Notes: a model not told the origin generated them from the letters alone. A stretch of DNA of 18,534 bases from CAZITB01 sp964542055 (GCA_964542055.1 CAZITB010000051.1:1-18534), one strand, 5' to 3'; numbered from the stretch's first letter, positions 1 to 8,889 are shown. Numbers and translations: made by a program.

Positions 1-377
1 ATATGACCGCATCTATGGCAGCCGAAAAATACGCCGGTACCAACGTTGTAACAGCAGCTATTGATTCGGTTTCTTTTCATACCCCTATAAATCTCGATGA
101 CCATGTAATCCTGAACGCATCGATCAGTTATGTCCACAAAACTTCGATGGAAGTTTATGTCTCGGTTACAAAAGAAAACCCCCATAAAAACATCAAAACC
201 GTTGCTACAGAGGCGTTTGTAACAATGGTGGCCCTCGACAAATTCAACAAACCTGCAAAAGTGCCTCAGTTGAGCCTTAAAACTGACGAAGAAAAGCAAG
301 CCTTCGAGCAAGGTCAAAAAAGAAGGCTAAATCGACTGGAAAACAGGTACAATTCTGCAAAAACCAGCACAAAATAA
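1..377 (+). CDS. acyl-CoA thioesterase (hotdog fold), 5'-truncated by window edge
   Basis: This is the C-terminal ~124 residues of a cytoplasmic acyl-CoA thioesterase of the YciA/BFIT-like hotdog family, which hydrolyses acyl-CoA to free fatty acid and CoA. The visible family pattern is AGTNVVTAAIDSVSFHTPI, followed by the strand carrying EAFVTMVALD and then a proline-containing VPQL segment. In family members an active-site region (typically GG-x-x-M-x-W-M-D) precedes the AGT segment. Here the frame is open to the window edge, so the ATG at position 3 is probably internal and the true start lies upstream. The C-terminus is a charged, Lys/Arg/Gln-rich tail. It lies 85 nt upstream of the TetR start with a promoter in between, so it is probably not part of the efflux operon. 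Family assignment is confident; the natural acyl substrate cannot be read from the sequence. Confidence 0.85.
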   Translation, partial: MTASMAAEKYAGTNVVTAAIDSVSFHTPINLDDHVILNASISYVHKTSMEVYVSVTKENPHKNIKTVATEAFVTMVALDKFNKPAKVPQLSLKTDEEKQAFEQGQKRRLNRLENRYNSAKTSTK

Positions 378-401
378 ACAATTTTAAGTATAAATTATCT
401 G

Positions 402-429
402 TTGACATTTCAAACGATTGTTTTATACT
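402..429 (+). promoter_or_regulatory. sigma70-type promoter of the TetR/RND efflux operon
   Basis: A perfect -35 box TTGACA (402-407) is followed, after 16 bp, by TATACT (424-429), one base off the -10 consensus. It lies 32 bp before the ATG of the TetR gene. Between the boxes is a small inverted repeat, AAAC-GATT-GTTT (412-423), which could be part of the regulator's own operator, as TetR-type repressors often bind over their promoter. The operator reading is inference. Confidence 0.7.
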
Positions 430-461
430 GTGGTTTTAAACAAATTCTGAAAAAGGAACTT

Positions 462-1094
462 ATGTCTTCACAACCAGACAAAAATGTACCTGAAAGGTTG
501 CTAAATGCCGCTGAAAACCTTTTCTGCGAAAAAGGTTATGATGAAACCAGCGTCCGAGACCTGACCAGCATGGCTGATTGCAATATCGCATCTGTCAATT
601 ACCATTTTGGCGGTAAAGACAAATTATATATAGAGATGTTCCGCCGCCACTTCGGAAAGATGATAAAAGTTCAAACTGAGAATATCAACACGGTCATGAA
701 CTCTTCTGATCCTACTCTGGAAAAACTGATAAGAACATTGGCGGTAACAGGGCTGGAACCTTTGAAACACGGAAAACCCGAAAAATCTATCTTAAGGCTG
801 ATGATCAGGGAAGCCTTGAACCCTCAAATGCCCGAACAACTTCTTCCCCAGGAAATGTACAAAAACCTTGAAAAGCTATTTATTGATTCAATTGTAAAAC
901 TTACCCCGGGCATCAGCCGGGAACAAGCTATTTTGTCCAGATTTTCGTTCGATGGCGTAATGGTTTTTGTTCATCTTTTTAACGAGATATATTATACCCT
1001 GTTCCCGAACATGACCTTTGAAGGCCTTATTGACCATATCGTAAAATTCACTTGTGCCGGCATAAGAGCATCTGCCGAGGATAAAAATGAATAG
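462..1094 (+). CDS. TetR/AcrR-family transcriptional regulator (CerR/YbiH-like)
   Basis: A 210-residue TetR-family DNA-binding regulator, first gene of the RND efflux operon and so probably its local, self-regulating repressor. Residues ~10-55 form the typical TetR DNA-binding domain: a helix with LLNAAENLF, the FCEKGYDETSVRDL turn, and the recognition segment around CNIASVNYHFGGKDKLY. The C-terminal part resembles the ligand domain of CerR/YbiH-type regulators. I chose the ATG at 462 because AAAGGA sits 5 nt upstream. The in-frame ATG at 402 overlaps the -35 box of the promoter, so it is unlikely to be used. The gene overlaps the following outer-membrane gene by 8 nt, so the two are probably translationally coupled. 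The inducing ligand is unknown; efflux substrates are the obvious candidates. Confidence 0.9.
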   Translation: MSSQPDKNVPERLLNAAENLFCEKGYDETSVRDLTSMADCNIASVNYHFGGKDKLYIEMFRRHFGKMIKVQTENINTVMNSSDPTLEKLIRTLAVTGLEPLKHGKPEKSILRLMIREALNPQMPEQLLPQEMYKNLEKLFIDSIVKLTPGISREQAILSRFSFDGVMVFVHLFNEIYYTLFPNMTFEGLIDHIVKFTCAGIRASAEDKNE

Positions 1095-2535
1095 CAGATT
1101 AGTTGCTTTATCAATAATTGTTTGCTGTTTAGGCTTGTTCGCCGGCTGTTCAGTTGCACCTGATTACAACCGCCCTGCCACCATTATGGATGTCGCTTCC
1201 CAGTACACCAATTCAACCGCTGGTCAAGTAGATTACGTTGCCCCAACTTACCGCTGGTGGGAAAATTTCGCTGATCCTTCTACATCCAAACTCGTACAAA
1301 CCGCTTTAAGAAATAATTATAGTTTGAAATCAGCTGCTCAAAGAGTGCTTCAGTCACAAGCCGCCCTTGAACAGACTATCGGAGGCCGGTTGCCAAATAT
1401 AAACTATTCTTTTAGCCGGGACAGGAATAAATCATCTTTCTTTTTGGGCGATTTAAATATTTCTTCATTACAAACCGTTTACACCCAGGGAATTGCCGTA
1501 AGTTATCCGCTGGATTTGTTCGGTAAACTTAAGAATGCATCCCAGGCAGCTTTCAATGACTTGCTGGCAGTTGAAACCACACAAATTGCTTTAACCAATT
1601 CACTGATAGCATCAGTGATAAATTCCCGAGTCAATATCGAATCCTTACAGCGTCAGCTTGAAATTGCCCTGCAAACTATAGAGAGTCGAAAAACTACGCT
1701 GGAAATCATCGAACGCAGATACAGCAATGGACGTGCAACCGCACTGGATGTCCGACTGGCCAGGGAAAATTTAGCGTCCGCTCAAGCCAGTAAAGTTGAA
1801 TTCGAATTAGAGCTTGCCCAGGCATTACTGAACCTGGACTCACTTTTAGCTGTCAAGCCCGGCTCAACTCAAAATTTGTCCAGAGAGCTCCCGCAATTGC
1901 CCGATCTGTCACCGGTTCCGGTTGGAATTCCCGCTTCTTTGCTGGATAGAAGACCAGATGTAGTTGCTACAGAACTGGCCCTCAAAGCTCAAAACCAGCG
2001 GGTAGGTATCTCCATAGCGCAGCTGTATCCTGATTTCACATTGACAGGCAGTTACGGTTTTCGCTCAGAACAATTCAAGGATGCCTTCAACGACGATTTC
2101 GAAGTTTATTCACTGGTAACCAGCCTTGCCGCACCAATCTGGCAAGGCGGGCAGCTGCGGGCAAATATCAGAGGCTCAAAAGCCCGCTTTGAGGAACTTG
2201 CCTACGATTATGCTGACACAGTAATCAACGCTTTAAATGAAGTAGAAACCGCACTTATCACTGAAGAAAAATTAAAAGAAAAATATGAATTCATAAAAGT
2301 TCAGGTTGAACAAGCAGTCGCAGCCCAGGAACTTTCACTTCAACGTTATACGCAAGGTCTGGAAAATATACTTGCGTACCTGGAAGCTGAAAGAAGGTCC
2401 ATAACTGCACAAAACCAACTGGTAAACGTTAAAAGCCGCCTCTGGACCAACCGGGTAAATCTCTTTTTGGCATTGGGCGGCAACTGGACTCAACAAGACA
2501 ACAATTTAGAAGAGGCTGTAATTAATAATGACTGA
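1087..2535 (+). CDS. RND efflux outer-membrane lipoprotein (NodT/OprM family)
   Basis: A 482-residue TolC-like outer-membrane channel, the exit duct of the tripartite pump encoded by this operon. The N-terminus is a lipoprotein signal: a hydrophobic stretch at residues 4-20 ending in LFAGC, with Cys21 as the probable lipidated residue, followed by SVAPDYNRP, which is typical of NodT-family proteins. The rest shows two outer-membrane efflux repeats. Family landmarks are YRWWENFADP, the ALDVRLARENLASAQ helix, the PASLLDRRPDVVATELAL block at the start of the second repeat, LYPDFTLTGSYGF, and PIWQGGQLRANIRGSKA. The length is normal for the family. It overlaps the TetR gene by 8 nt and the adaptor gene by 8 nt, so all the genes are on one transcript. 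The assignment is secure; the substrate is not inferable. Confidence 0.94.
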   Translation: MNSRLVALSIIVCCLGLFAGCSVAPDYNRPATIMDVASQYTNSTAGQVDYVAPTYRWWENFADPSTSKLVQTALRNNYSLKSAAQRVLQSQAALEQTIGGRLPNINYSFSRDRNKSSFFLGDLNISSLQTVYTQGIAVSYPLDLFGKLKNASQAAFNDLLAVETTQIALTNSLIASVINSRVNIESLQRQLEIALQTIESRKTTLEIIERRYSNGRATALDVRLARENLASAQASKVEFELELAQALLNLDSLLAVKPGSTQNLSRELPQLPDLSPVPVGIPASLLDRRPDVVATELALKAQNQRVGISIAQLYPDFTLTGSYGFRSEQFKDAFNDDFEVYSLVTSLAAPIWQGGQLRANIRGSKARFEELAYDYADTVINALNEVETALITEEKLKEKYEFIKVQVEQAVAAQELSLQRYTQGLENILAYLEAERRSITAQNQLVNVKSRLWTNRVNLFLALGGNWTQQDNNLEEAVINND

Positions 2536-3814
2536 AGAAAAAAAACAACATAAATCATCGAGCAAAACCACAATTAAGCATCTGTTGATAGCCGTTGTTA
2601 TTTTGGCTGTAGGTTTTGTACTGTTTTTCGTTTTGAAAAACCTCAAAAAACCGCCACAGGAAGCTGAGATGGAAGTTTTGGCACCGCTGGTGGATGTAGC
2701 CAGGATCGACCCTTGCAATATTCAAATGATCATTTCAGGATATGGCACGGTAAATCCCCACGTTGAAGTTGATATAGTCCCGCAGGTAACAGGCAACGTC
2801 GTAGAGATTCATCCCCAGTTCAAACAAGGCGGCTATATCCCCTCTGGCCAGACAATAATCAAAATTGATCCCCGTGATTATGACCTTGCTGTCAGACAAG
2901 CCAACGCCGCAGTAGCCCAGGCCAAAGTTCAACTTGAAATTGAACAAGCCGAAGCAAAGGTCGCAAAAGAAGAATGGTACCAGCTCAATCCGGGCGTCGA
3001 ACCAACTTCTCCTCTTGTATTACGTGAGCCACAGATAAAACAGGCCCAGACCAATTATGAATCCGCCCAGGCACAGCTTGCCACAGCTCAGTTGAACCTG
3101 GAAAGAACAACTGTAACCATGCCGATCGATATACTGGTTTCAGAGGAAAACATAGATTTAGGCCAGTTGGCAAGGGCCGGAAATTTTATCGGTTCGGCCT
3201 ATGGAGTGAAAAAAGCCGAAGTCCAGGTCCCGCTGGAACCGGATGATATTAAATGGTTTAAAATTCCCTCAGCTTTTAATGGAAAAGGCAATCAAAAAGG
3301 TGCCAAAGCACGGATTTACACCGATGATGCCCTCAGCCAGTATATATGGGAAGGGTACGTAACCAGAACCGTAGGCCAGGTTGACAGAAGGTCAAGGCTC
3401 ATAGATGTAATCATAGAAGTTAACGATCCTTTCCATTCACGCACAAATCCTCCTCTATTGCCCGGAACGTTTGTAGAAGTTGATATATTAGGCGAAACCA
3501 TGGAAAAGGTTTACAAAATTCCAAGAATGGCATTTCGCAATCCTAATAAAATCTGGGTGGCAAAAGATGGCAGGCTTTACATCAGACAAATAGATGTAAT
3601 CCGCTCAGATCAGGATTTTATTTACACTTACGATGCTCTCGAGCCCGGCGAAATGATAGTTACAAGCCCGCTCGATGCGGTTGTAGATGAAATGAACATC
3701 AGGTACCAGGGCTACAATCAGCCTGATCAAACTGATGTCAATGACGTTGGGAATTTAGGCATTGTCGATACCAACGATGTTAACCAGACAGATTCACAAG
3801 AGGTACCCCAGTGA
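2528..3814 (+). CDS. RND efflux periplasmic adaptor (membrane fusion protein, HlyD/AcrA type)
   Basis: A 428-residue membrane fusion protein linking the inner-membrane permease to the outer-membrane channel. A basic N-terminus is followed by one membrane anchor at residues ~17-37 instead of a lipobox, so it should stay tethered to the inner membrane with the bulk in the periplasm. A biotinyl/lipoyl-like half-motif (VDIVPQVTGNVVEIHPQF) comes next, then an Ala/Gln-rich alpha-helical hairpin broken by YQLNPGVEPTSP. The second half-motif (TVTMPIDILVSE) and the beta-barrel/MP domains follow. The last ~35 residues are rich in Asp, Asn and Gln with DVND/DTND-type repeats, an unusual low-complexity tail. 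It overlaps the upstream gene by 8 nt and the permease start by 4 nt (GTGA). Confidence 0.93.
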   Translation: MTEEKKQHKSSSKTTIKHLLIAVVILAVGFVLFFVLKNLKKPPQEAEMEVLAPLVDVARIDPCNIQMIISGYGTVNPHVEVDIVPQVTGNVVEIHPQFKQGGYIPSGQTIIKIDPRDYDLAVRQANAAVAQAKVQLEIEQAEAKVAKEEWYQLNPGVEPTSPLVLREPQIKQAQTNYESAQAQLATAQLNLERTTVTMPIDILVSEENIDLGQLARAGNFIGSAYGVKKAEVQVPLEPDDIKWFKIPSAFNGKGNQKGAKARIYTDDALSQYIWEGYVTRTVGQVDRRSRLIDVIIEVNDPFHSRTNPPLLPGTFVEVDILGETMEKVYKIPRMAFRNPNKIWVAKDGRLYIRQIDVIRSDQDFIYTYDALEPGEMIVTSPLDAVVDEMNIRYQGYNQPDQTDVNDVGNLGIVDTNDVNQTDSQEVPQ

Positions 3815-6800
3815 GTGATTTAAAAGACAGAAAAGGTATAATTGCATGGTTCGCATCAAATCATGTAGCTTCAAACCTGTTGATGTTCTTCATTATCACC
3901 GCAGGTATATTATCGATCTTTGGCATAAAAAAAGAAATATTCCCCGAATTCAGCACCGATCTGATTTCAATCTCGGTTGAGTACCGCGGCGCAACACCTG
4001 GAGATGTTGAATCTGGTGTGATTTTGCGAATTGAAGAAGCTATCGCGGGAATAGAAGGAGTAAAACAGATCAACGCCACCGCTGCCGAAGGGATGGGAAC
4101 GGTAATGGTCGAAGTCGAAGAATACGCCGACTCTTCAGAAGTTCTCGACGATGTCAAAGCGGCCGTTGACCGCATTACCACTTTCCCGGGAGAAATCGAA
4201 GAACCGGTTATCGCTGAAGTTAAAAATATAAACCCGGTTGTTACAATAGTAATCTCAGGCCAGACTACTGAAAGAACCTTGAAAGAACTCGCTGAAGAAG
4301 TACGCAACGATCTTACTTCAAAACAAGACATATCACAGGTAAGCATTTCCGGTATCAGGCCCTATGAAATCTCCATCGAAGTTTCTGAGCAGACCCTTCG
4401 CAGATATGGTATAACATTTGACCAGGTCGCACAGGCAATCGCCCAGGCATCACTTGATCTGCCTGCGGGACAGGTTAAAACCCCCGGCGGCGATATTCTT
4501 ATTCGAACTCAACAGCAACGTTACAAAGGCAAGGAATTCGAAGAGATCATCGTCCTGACACAACAAGATGGAACAAAAATCCGCCTTTCCGATATCGCAA
4601 CCGTAAGAGACGAATTCGAAGATATTGACCTTTACACAAAATTCAACGGCCAACCCGCTGCAATGATCAACGTCTCAAGAATAGGCGACCAGGGAGCCTT
4701 GGATATTTCAGACGCAGTCAAGGAATATATAGATTCCAAGAGACCGTATCTGCCAACTGGAATCAAACTTTCGCTTTGGGAAGATCATTCAGAGGTACTA
4801 AGGTCAAGGATAAGTCTTTTAGCCCGAAACGCAAGAACCGGTCTCATCCTGGTATTTCTATGCCTTTTCCTGTTCCTTGATTTGAAACTGGCATTTTGGA
4901 CAACCATGGGGATACTGATATCATTTCTCGGCGCATTCTGGATCATGCCGATGTTCGACGTTTCCATAAACATGATATCTCTTTTCGCCCTGATAATGGC
5001 CCTGGGTATCGTAGTCGATGACGCCATTGTTGTCGGTGAAAACATATTCAATTATCAGCAGCAGGGAATGCCCAAAACCCAAGCCGCTATAAAAGGTGCC
5101 CGCGAAATGGCCGCCCCGGTTACACTTGCAGTACTAACAACCATGTTCGCCTTTTTGCCTCTGGCATATACCCTGGGCATAATGGGCAAAATCCTCCGAG
5201 TTCTGCCTATCGTAGTGGTCAGCGTTCTTGGCGTTTCACTTGTAGAAGCTTTGTTAATCCTTCCGGCTCACCTTTCAAGCCGCAGAATCATGAGTAAAGA
5301 TAATTTTATAATAAAATTTTCTGATAATATCAGTCACTTTACAGAAAAAAAACTCCAAATCTTCATTAACGGAAAATTCGCCAGGCTATCCGCTTTCTGT
5401 ATCAAATGGCGTTACGCAACTGTTTCGGTAGGGCTTGCGGTACTTCTGGCAACCGTTGGTGTCATCGCAAGCGGCTACATAAAATTCGTCTTCTTCGGTA
5501 CCGTTGAAGCCGATAACATAATCGTAAATATCGAAATGCCACAGGGCACACCGGTAACAAGAACAGAAAAAGTGGTCGAGTATATCGAATCGAAAATTCC
5601 GATCCTTCAGGAGGAATTCGACCGCAAAGATCCCGGCGAAACTCCGGTTATAAAACATATTTCTACAATGGTAGGTGCTCAACCGGCCACTGACCAGGGC
5701 CCCGGCGGCGACAGCGGAGCCTCAACCGCTGCTCACCTGGCCCAGATAAATCTTGAACTTCTCGAAGGCGAAAAAAGGCAGGTCTCATCGGTAGCGATGA
5801 AAAACCGCTGGAGGGAATTGATCGGAGAAATACCCGGCGTATCCTCACTGACATTTCAATCCGAGATCATCTCCACCGGAGAAGCTATCAACATTGAACT
5901 GATACATCAAAATTTCGATAAAACTTACCAAGCCGCCGAAGAGGTCAAAAATATTCTTCGCAATTTCGAAGGAGTTACAGATATTACCGACAGCTTTGTC
6001 GAAGGCAAAACCGAGATCAAGCTAAGAATCAAAGATACCGCCCGACCGCTGGGATTGACAAATGCTGATCTGGCAAGACAGGTCCGCCAGGCATTCTATG
6101 GCGAAGAAGTTCAGCGAGTCCAGCGCGGTCGAAATGATATCCGTGTAATGGTTCGCTATCCCGAGCTGGAACGCGAAAGCATTGGCAATATCGAACAGAT
6201 GCGAATCCGTTTGCCTGATGGAACCGAAGTTCCCTTCAAAACCGTCGCCGATGTTACTTACGGCACAAGCTATGCAAACATCAAAAGAGTTGACCGAAAC
6301 AGGGTCATCAATGTTACCGCCGATGTCGATGAATCGGTCGTAAATTCTACAGAATTGAATCAGAAAATTTACAATGACATAATGCCAAAACTCGCCCAGC
6401 AATATCCCGGCTTGCGTTTCAGACCTGCAGGCGAAGTAAAAGCAAGAAACGAATCGCTGCTGAGTCTCAAACGCGATTTCCCCCTGGCATTGCTTGCCAT
6501 ATTCGCCCTGCTGGCGGTACAGTTCAAAAGCTATATTCAGCCAATTATCGTTATGTCGGCTATTCCGTTTGGAATAGTCGGAGCAACCCTCGGGCACATT
6601 TTCCTCGGTTTCGATTTATCGATCCTATCGCTGTTTGGAATCGTCGCTCTCTCTGGAGTGGTTGTAAACGATTCGCTGATCATGATCGATCTCATTAACA
6701 ACGAACGTTCGCAGGATATACCCCTGCCGCAAATTTTAAAAGACTGTGCAACCAGAAGATTCCGCCCGATCATGCTGACCACCTTAACGACGTTCTTTGG

Positions 6801-6972
6801 ACTGGTTCCGATGATGCTCGAAAGAAGCCTCCAAGCCAGGTTCCTGATTCCTATGGCAATCAGCCTTGCCTTCGGCGTGCTATTTGCAACCTGCATTACA
6901 TTGCTGCTGGTCCCGGCACTTTACATGATACTTGAGGACGTAAAAAGATTGACCAAAAAAGCGGTGTCCTGA
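3811..6972 (+). CDS. RND efflux permease (AcrB/HAE superfamily)
   Basis: A 1053-residue proton-driven inner-membrane pump, full length for the family, with duplicated halves each made of one N-terminal helix, a large periplasmic loop and a membrane bundle. The TM4 proton-relay aspartates are present in GIVVDDAIVVGEN (Asp403 and Asp404, equivalent to AcrB D407/D408). In the second half the TM10 segment reads GVVVNDSLIMIDL, so the position of the AcrB relay lysine (K940) is Val952, and Asn953-Asp954 follow. A Gly-rich loop (QGPGGDSGAS) lies at about residue 634. Translation starts at GTG (3811), which overlaps the adaptor stop as GTGA and has GAGGT 6 nt upstream. Which drugs, metals or lipids it exports cannot be told from sequence alone; I see no heavy-metal-type signature, so export of organic compounds is more likely. 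Confidence 0.93.
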   Translation: MSDLKDRKGIIAWFASNHVASNLLMFFIITAGILSIFGIKKEIFPEFSTDLISISVEYRGATPGDVESGVILRIEEAIAGIEGVKQINATAAEGMGTVMVEVEEYADSSEVLDDVKAAVDRITTFPGEIEEPVIAEVKNINPVVTIVISGQTTERTLKELAEEVRNDLTSKQDISQVSISGIRPYEISIEVSEQTLRRYGITFDQVAQAIAQASLDLPAGQVKTPGGDILIRTQQQRYKGKEFEEIIVLTQQDGTKIRLSDIATVRDEFEDIDLYTKFNGQPAAMINVSRIGDQGALDISDAVKEYIDSKRPYLPTGIKLSLWEDHSEVLRSRISLLARNARTGLILVFLCLFLFLDLKLAFWTTMGILISFLGAFWIMPMFDVSINMISLFALIMALGIVVDDAIVVGENIFNYQQQGMPKTQAAIKGAREMAAPVTLAVLTTMFAFLPLAYTLGIMGKILRVLPIVVVSVLGVSLVEALLILPAHLSSRRIMSKDNFIIKFSDNISHFTEKKLQIFINGKFARLSAFCIKWRYATVSVGLAVLLATVGVIASGYIKFVFFGTVEADNIIVNIEMPQGTPVTRTEKVVEYIESKIPILQEEFDRKDPGETPVIKHISTMVGAQPATDQGPGGDSGASTAAHLAQINLELLEGEKRQVSSVAMKNRWRELIGEIPGVSSLTFQSEIISTGEAINIELIHQNFDKTYQAAEEVKNILRNFEGVTDITDSFVEGKTEIKLRIKDTARPLGLTNADLARQVRQAFYGEEVQRVQRGRNDIRVMVRYPELERESIGNIEQMRIRLPDGTEVPFKTVADVTYGTSYANIKRVDRNRVINVTADVDESVVNSTELNQKIYNDIMPKLAQQYPGLRFRPAGEVKARNESLLSLKRDFPLALLAIFALLAVQFKSYIQPIIVMSAIPFGIVGATLGHIFLGFDLSILSLFGIVALSGVVVNDSLIMIDLINNERSQDIPLPQILKDCATRRFRPIMLTTLTTFFGLVPMMLERSLQARFLIPMAISLAFGVLFATCITLLLVPALYMILEDVKRLTKKAVS

Positions 6973-6990
6973 TCGAAAATCCCCTTTCAT

Positions 6991-7536
6991 TTATATCCAA
7001 TACTTCCTTAGCTGTTTATCAAGTTCTTTCGCTGATGAATCGGTATATCTGTCAAGCTCCCGCCAGAACCGCTGGCTGTGATTTTTAACTTTTGTATGCA
7101 CCAGTTCATGCAGCAAAACATAATCGATCAAATCCTGTTCAAGCCTGACAAGATTAAGATTCAAATTGATATTATTGAGCCCCGAACAACTCCCCCACCT
7201 TGTCTTTTGATTTCTGATAAATACTCTGTTGTACTTAAAACCATGCAGCTTGGCCAGCATTTCAAGCCGTGTCACGAGTTTCTTTTTGGCGGCAGTCCTA
7301 TCAATATCTTCGGTACTGCCAATCTCTGCCCTAAGACTTTCCAAGCTTTGAACGGTTTTACTTATCCAGCTTTTCTTTTCTTCAACAAACTTCAAAGCCG
7401 CTTTATAGCTGCACCAAAGCGGGATCGTAACCCGAACCTGCCCTGTTGAATTAATACTTATCGAAAGCCTTTTAGCCCGTTTAGATTTGACCAGCCTGGC
7501 ATACACCCCAAGATCAGCTAAATGATAAACTTTCAT
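6991..7536 (-). CDS. YgjP-type zinc metallopeptidase (DUF45, SprT/WLM-like)
   Basis: A 181-residue protein of the YgjP/DUF45 family, often annotated as an M48-like metallopeptidase. The zinc site is visible: HELVH at residues 143-147 (His143, Glu144, His147) and a third histidine, His153, in NHSQRFW. The family signature KTRWGSCS is at residues 111-118. The N-terminal half starts with a beta-rich region (RAKRLSISINSTGQVRVTIP) typical of the family. The ATG is 2 nt after the stop of the upstream hydrolase gene, so the two form one operon on the minus strand. Its 3' end faces the permease gene 18 nt away, with no clear terminator hairpin between. Physiological substrates of this family are not established. 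Confidence 0.88.
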   Translation of the reverse strand: MKVYHLADLGVYARLVKSKRAKRLSISINSTGQVRVTIPLWCSYKAALKFVEEKKSWISKTVQSLESLRAEIGSTEDIDRTAAKKKLVTRLEMLAKLHGFKYNRVFIRNQKTRWGSCSGLNNINLNLNLVRLEQDLIDYVLLHELVHTKVKNHSQRFWRELDRYTDSSAKELDKQLRKYWI

Positions 7537-7538
7537 TT

Positions 7539-8339
7539 TCAGATCACTTCAAATACTTGGCTCTCGCAATCTGCCGGTGCCGCTGAAACTGCAAAATCAA
7601 CCTCGCACCGTTTACCTGCGAAATAATTCAAAACTTCATCAACTGCAAGTTTCCCGTTGTTTCGCTGTTTGCTCAAATGCCCCAGAACCACTTTTTGGTA
7701 TTTGTTCCTGCTCTTTTGCCGTACATCATGCAGCAGCCTGGCAGTATTGGGATTACTCAAATGATACCTGCTGTTTGGATTGTAATTCTGCCTCAACAAC
7801 TCAAGATCATGGTTCGATTCAACAAAAACCATATCCGCATCTACAAAATTTTCAGCCGCACCTTCGCCATCTTTAAAATCCGTTGCCAATACAACTTTTT
7901 TCCAAACACTGCCGTTTTTCTGAAAAATTTTAAATCCATGCGTGCAATATTCTGGATGATGTTTTACTTCAAAAGGCTCGATATACAAATCACCAATCTC
8001 AAAACCACTGCTGTTGAAATAATTCACGTTGATGCCTTTGAAACCGTACTGCCTGAAATGAGTATCTTTAAATTGCTCATTGCACTGCTCACAAAGATAA
8101 ATATCCATTCCATACTCATCCAAAACCCGCAACGGGTAATAGCTGATATGATCCGAATGCATGTGCGAAAGCAAAACCGCATCCAAATCTTCAATACCGC
8201 CAACCCCTTCATTAAGTATCGCCCTCGTACGTTTCATCGAACTTAAACCGCAGTCGATCAATATCTTCGTATTCTCGCTCCAGACAAAAATGCAATTTCC
8301 GCTCGAACTGCTCCGCAAACTTTTCAACTTTATACTCAT
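7539..8339 (-). CDS. metallo-beta-lactamase-fold hydrolase (YycJ/WalJ-like)
   Basis: A 266-residue cytoplasmic metallo-hydrolase. It shows the family start SLRSSSSGNC (residues 7-16), the first metal motif HMHSDH (His59, His61, Asp63, His64), further candidates in EVKHHPEYCTHGF, the bridging aspartate in VVLATDF, and a late GHLSKQRNN segment matching the HLS-x-x-NN motif of YycJ-type proteins. These have been proposed to act as nucleases or phosphodiesterases; the activity here is not proven. I chose the ATG at 8339 because the family usually starts just before the SGSSGN-like motif. A GTG at 8360 would add seven residues, and neither start has a clear Shine-Dalgarno sequence. It is the first gene of a two-gene operon with the YgjP peptidase, pointing away from the long non-coding region and rny. 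Confidence 0.85.
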   Translation of the reverse strand: MSIKLKSLRSSSSGNCIFVWSENTKILIDCGLSSMKRTRAILNEGVGGIEDLDAVLLSHMHSDHISYYPLRVLDEYGMDIYLCEQCNEQFKDTHFRQYGFKGINVNYFNSSGFEIGDLYIEPFEVKHHPEYCTHGFKIFQKNGSVWKKVVLATDFKDGEGAAENFVDADMVFVESNHDLELLRQNYNPNSRYHLSNPNTARLLHDVRQKSRNKYQKVVLGHLSKQRNNGKLAVDEVLNYFAGKRCEVDFAVSAAPADCESQVFEVI

Positions 8340-8575
8340 GGCGACCGATTGTAATAACACCAGATATGCACTACAAGCTATTTCCCAAAAAATCTTGGAT
8401 CATGTCTATTTTAATTAAAAAACACAAGAACGAAACAATAGCGGAGATAGTATAAGTATTGTGATTAGAGGTTATAAGTAAACGGTTTAAAAATTGTAGA
8501 AATATTTATCGTTATTTGATGTTTTTACAATAATGAACTTGATTTTGTAATAATAATTTTATATCATATTCTCAA

Positions 8576-8604
8576 ATTAACAGGCTTTGTACAGTCCTGT
8601 TAAT
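8576..8604. repeat. perfect 9-bp stem-loop
   Basis: ATTAACAGG (8576-8584) and CCTGTTAAT (8596-8604) form a perfect 9-bp inverted repeat around an 11-nt loop. It lies 40 nt before a second hairpin. Its role is unknown: part of a structured RNA, or an operator. Confidence 0.5.
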
Positions 8605-8643
8605 CGTGTTTAAAAAGATTTCTAATTTTATATTAGAAGCAGG

Positions 8644-8668
8644 AAAAACAGATTTAAGTCTGTTTTTT
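8644..8668 (+). terminator. T-tailed hairpin, terminator-like, orphan
   Basis: AAAAACAGA (8644-8652) and TCTGTTTTT (8659-8667) form a 9-bp stem with a 6-nt loop, ending in a T run to 8668. The stem has few GC pairs, and the A and T tracts make it symmetric, so it could act on either strand. No coding gene precedes it on either strand: the two flanking operons are divergent. If it is a real terminator it must serve an unannotated transcript. It could instead be a plain AT-rich inverted repeat. Confidence 0.4.
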
Positions 8669-8875
8669 GAGATTTTAAATGCTTTTTAACCACCTGTTGC
8701 GGAAGGTGAGGGCGAAAGGCAGGAATAACCATATATAAATAAAAATGGTTCTGTCAAGTCCATAAAGCTTTCGGCAGAGGTGAATTGGAACCTTGGTAAT
8801 GTTGATAAATTTAGATTTAATGAAAATTCAATTTTCTAGTATTTTCAGCGCGGATTTTGTATTCTGATTTAAGGG

Positions 8876-8889
8876 AATTTGCGCAAATT
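8876..8889. promoter_or_regulatory. 14-bp palindrome AATTTGCGCAAATT upstream of rny, candidate operator
   Basis: This is a perfect dyad 116 bp before the rny start. It is flanked by ATTCTGATTTAA (8861-8872) and TTTAATCTGAAT (8896-8907), which pair at 10 of 12 positions, making an extended imperfect hairpin or binding site. The central decamer TTTGCGCAAA occurs again upstream of the GrpE-like gene at 12677-12686. A shared regulator is inference. Confidence 0.45.

Noticed and set aside
3861..4346. Long antisense frames within the RND permease and other genes.
   Set aside because: They are shadows of the coding frames: no ribosome-binding sites, no family similarity, and the sense frames are clearly real.
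6973..6990. Terminator between the convergent permease and YgjP peptidase genes.
   Set aside because: Only 18 nt, with no stem that could act as a terminator.
8690..8730. Possible SRP RNA or riboswitch in the GGAAGGTGAGGGCG patch.
   Set aside because: Only a short GGAAGG resemblance; the flanking helices expected for SRP RNA or known riboswitches are absent.
8729..8839. Open stretch of ~36 codons containing VNWNLGNVDKF in the long non-coding region.
   Set aside because: No ATG start or ribosome-binding site in frame (only a GTG at 8780) and too short to judge; could be chance.
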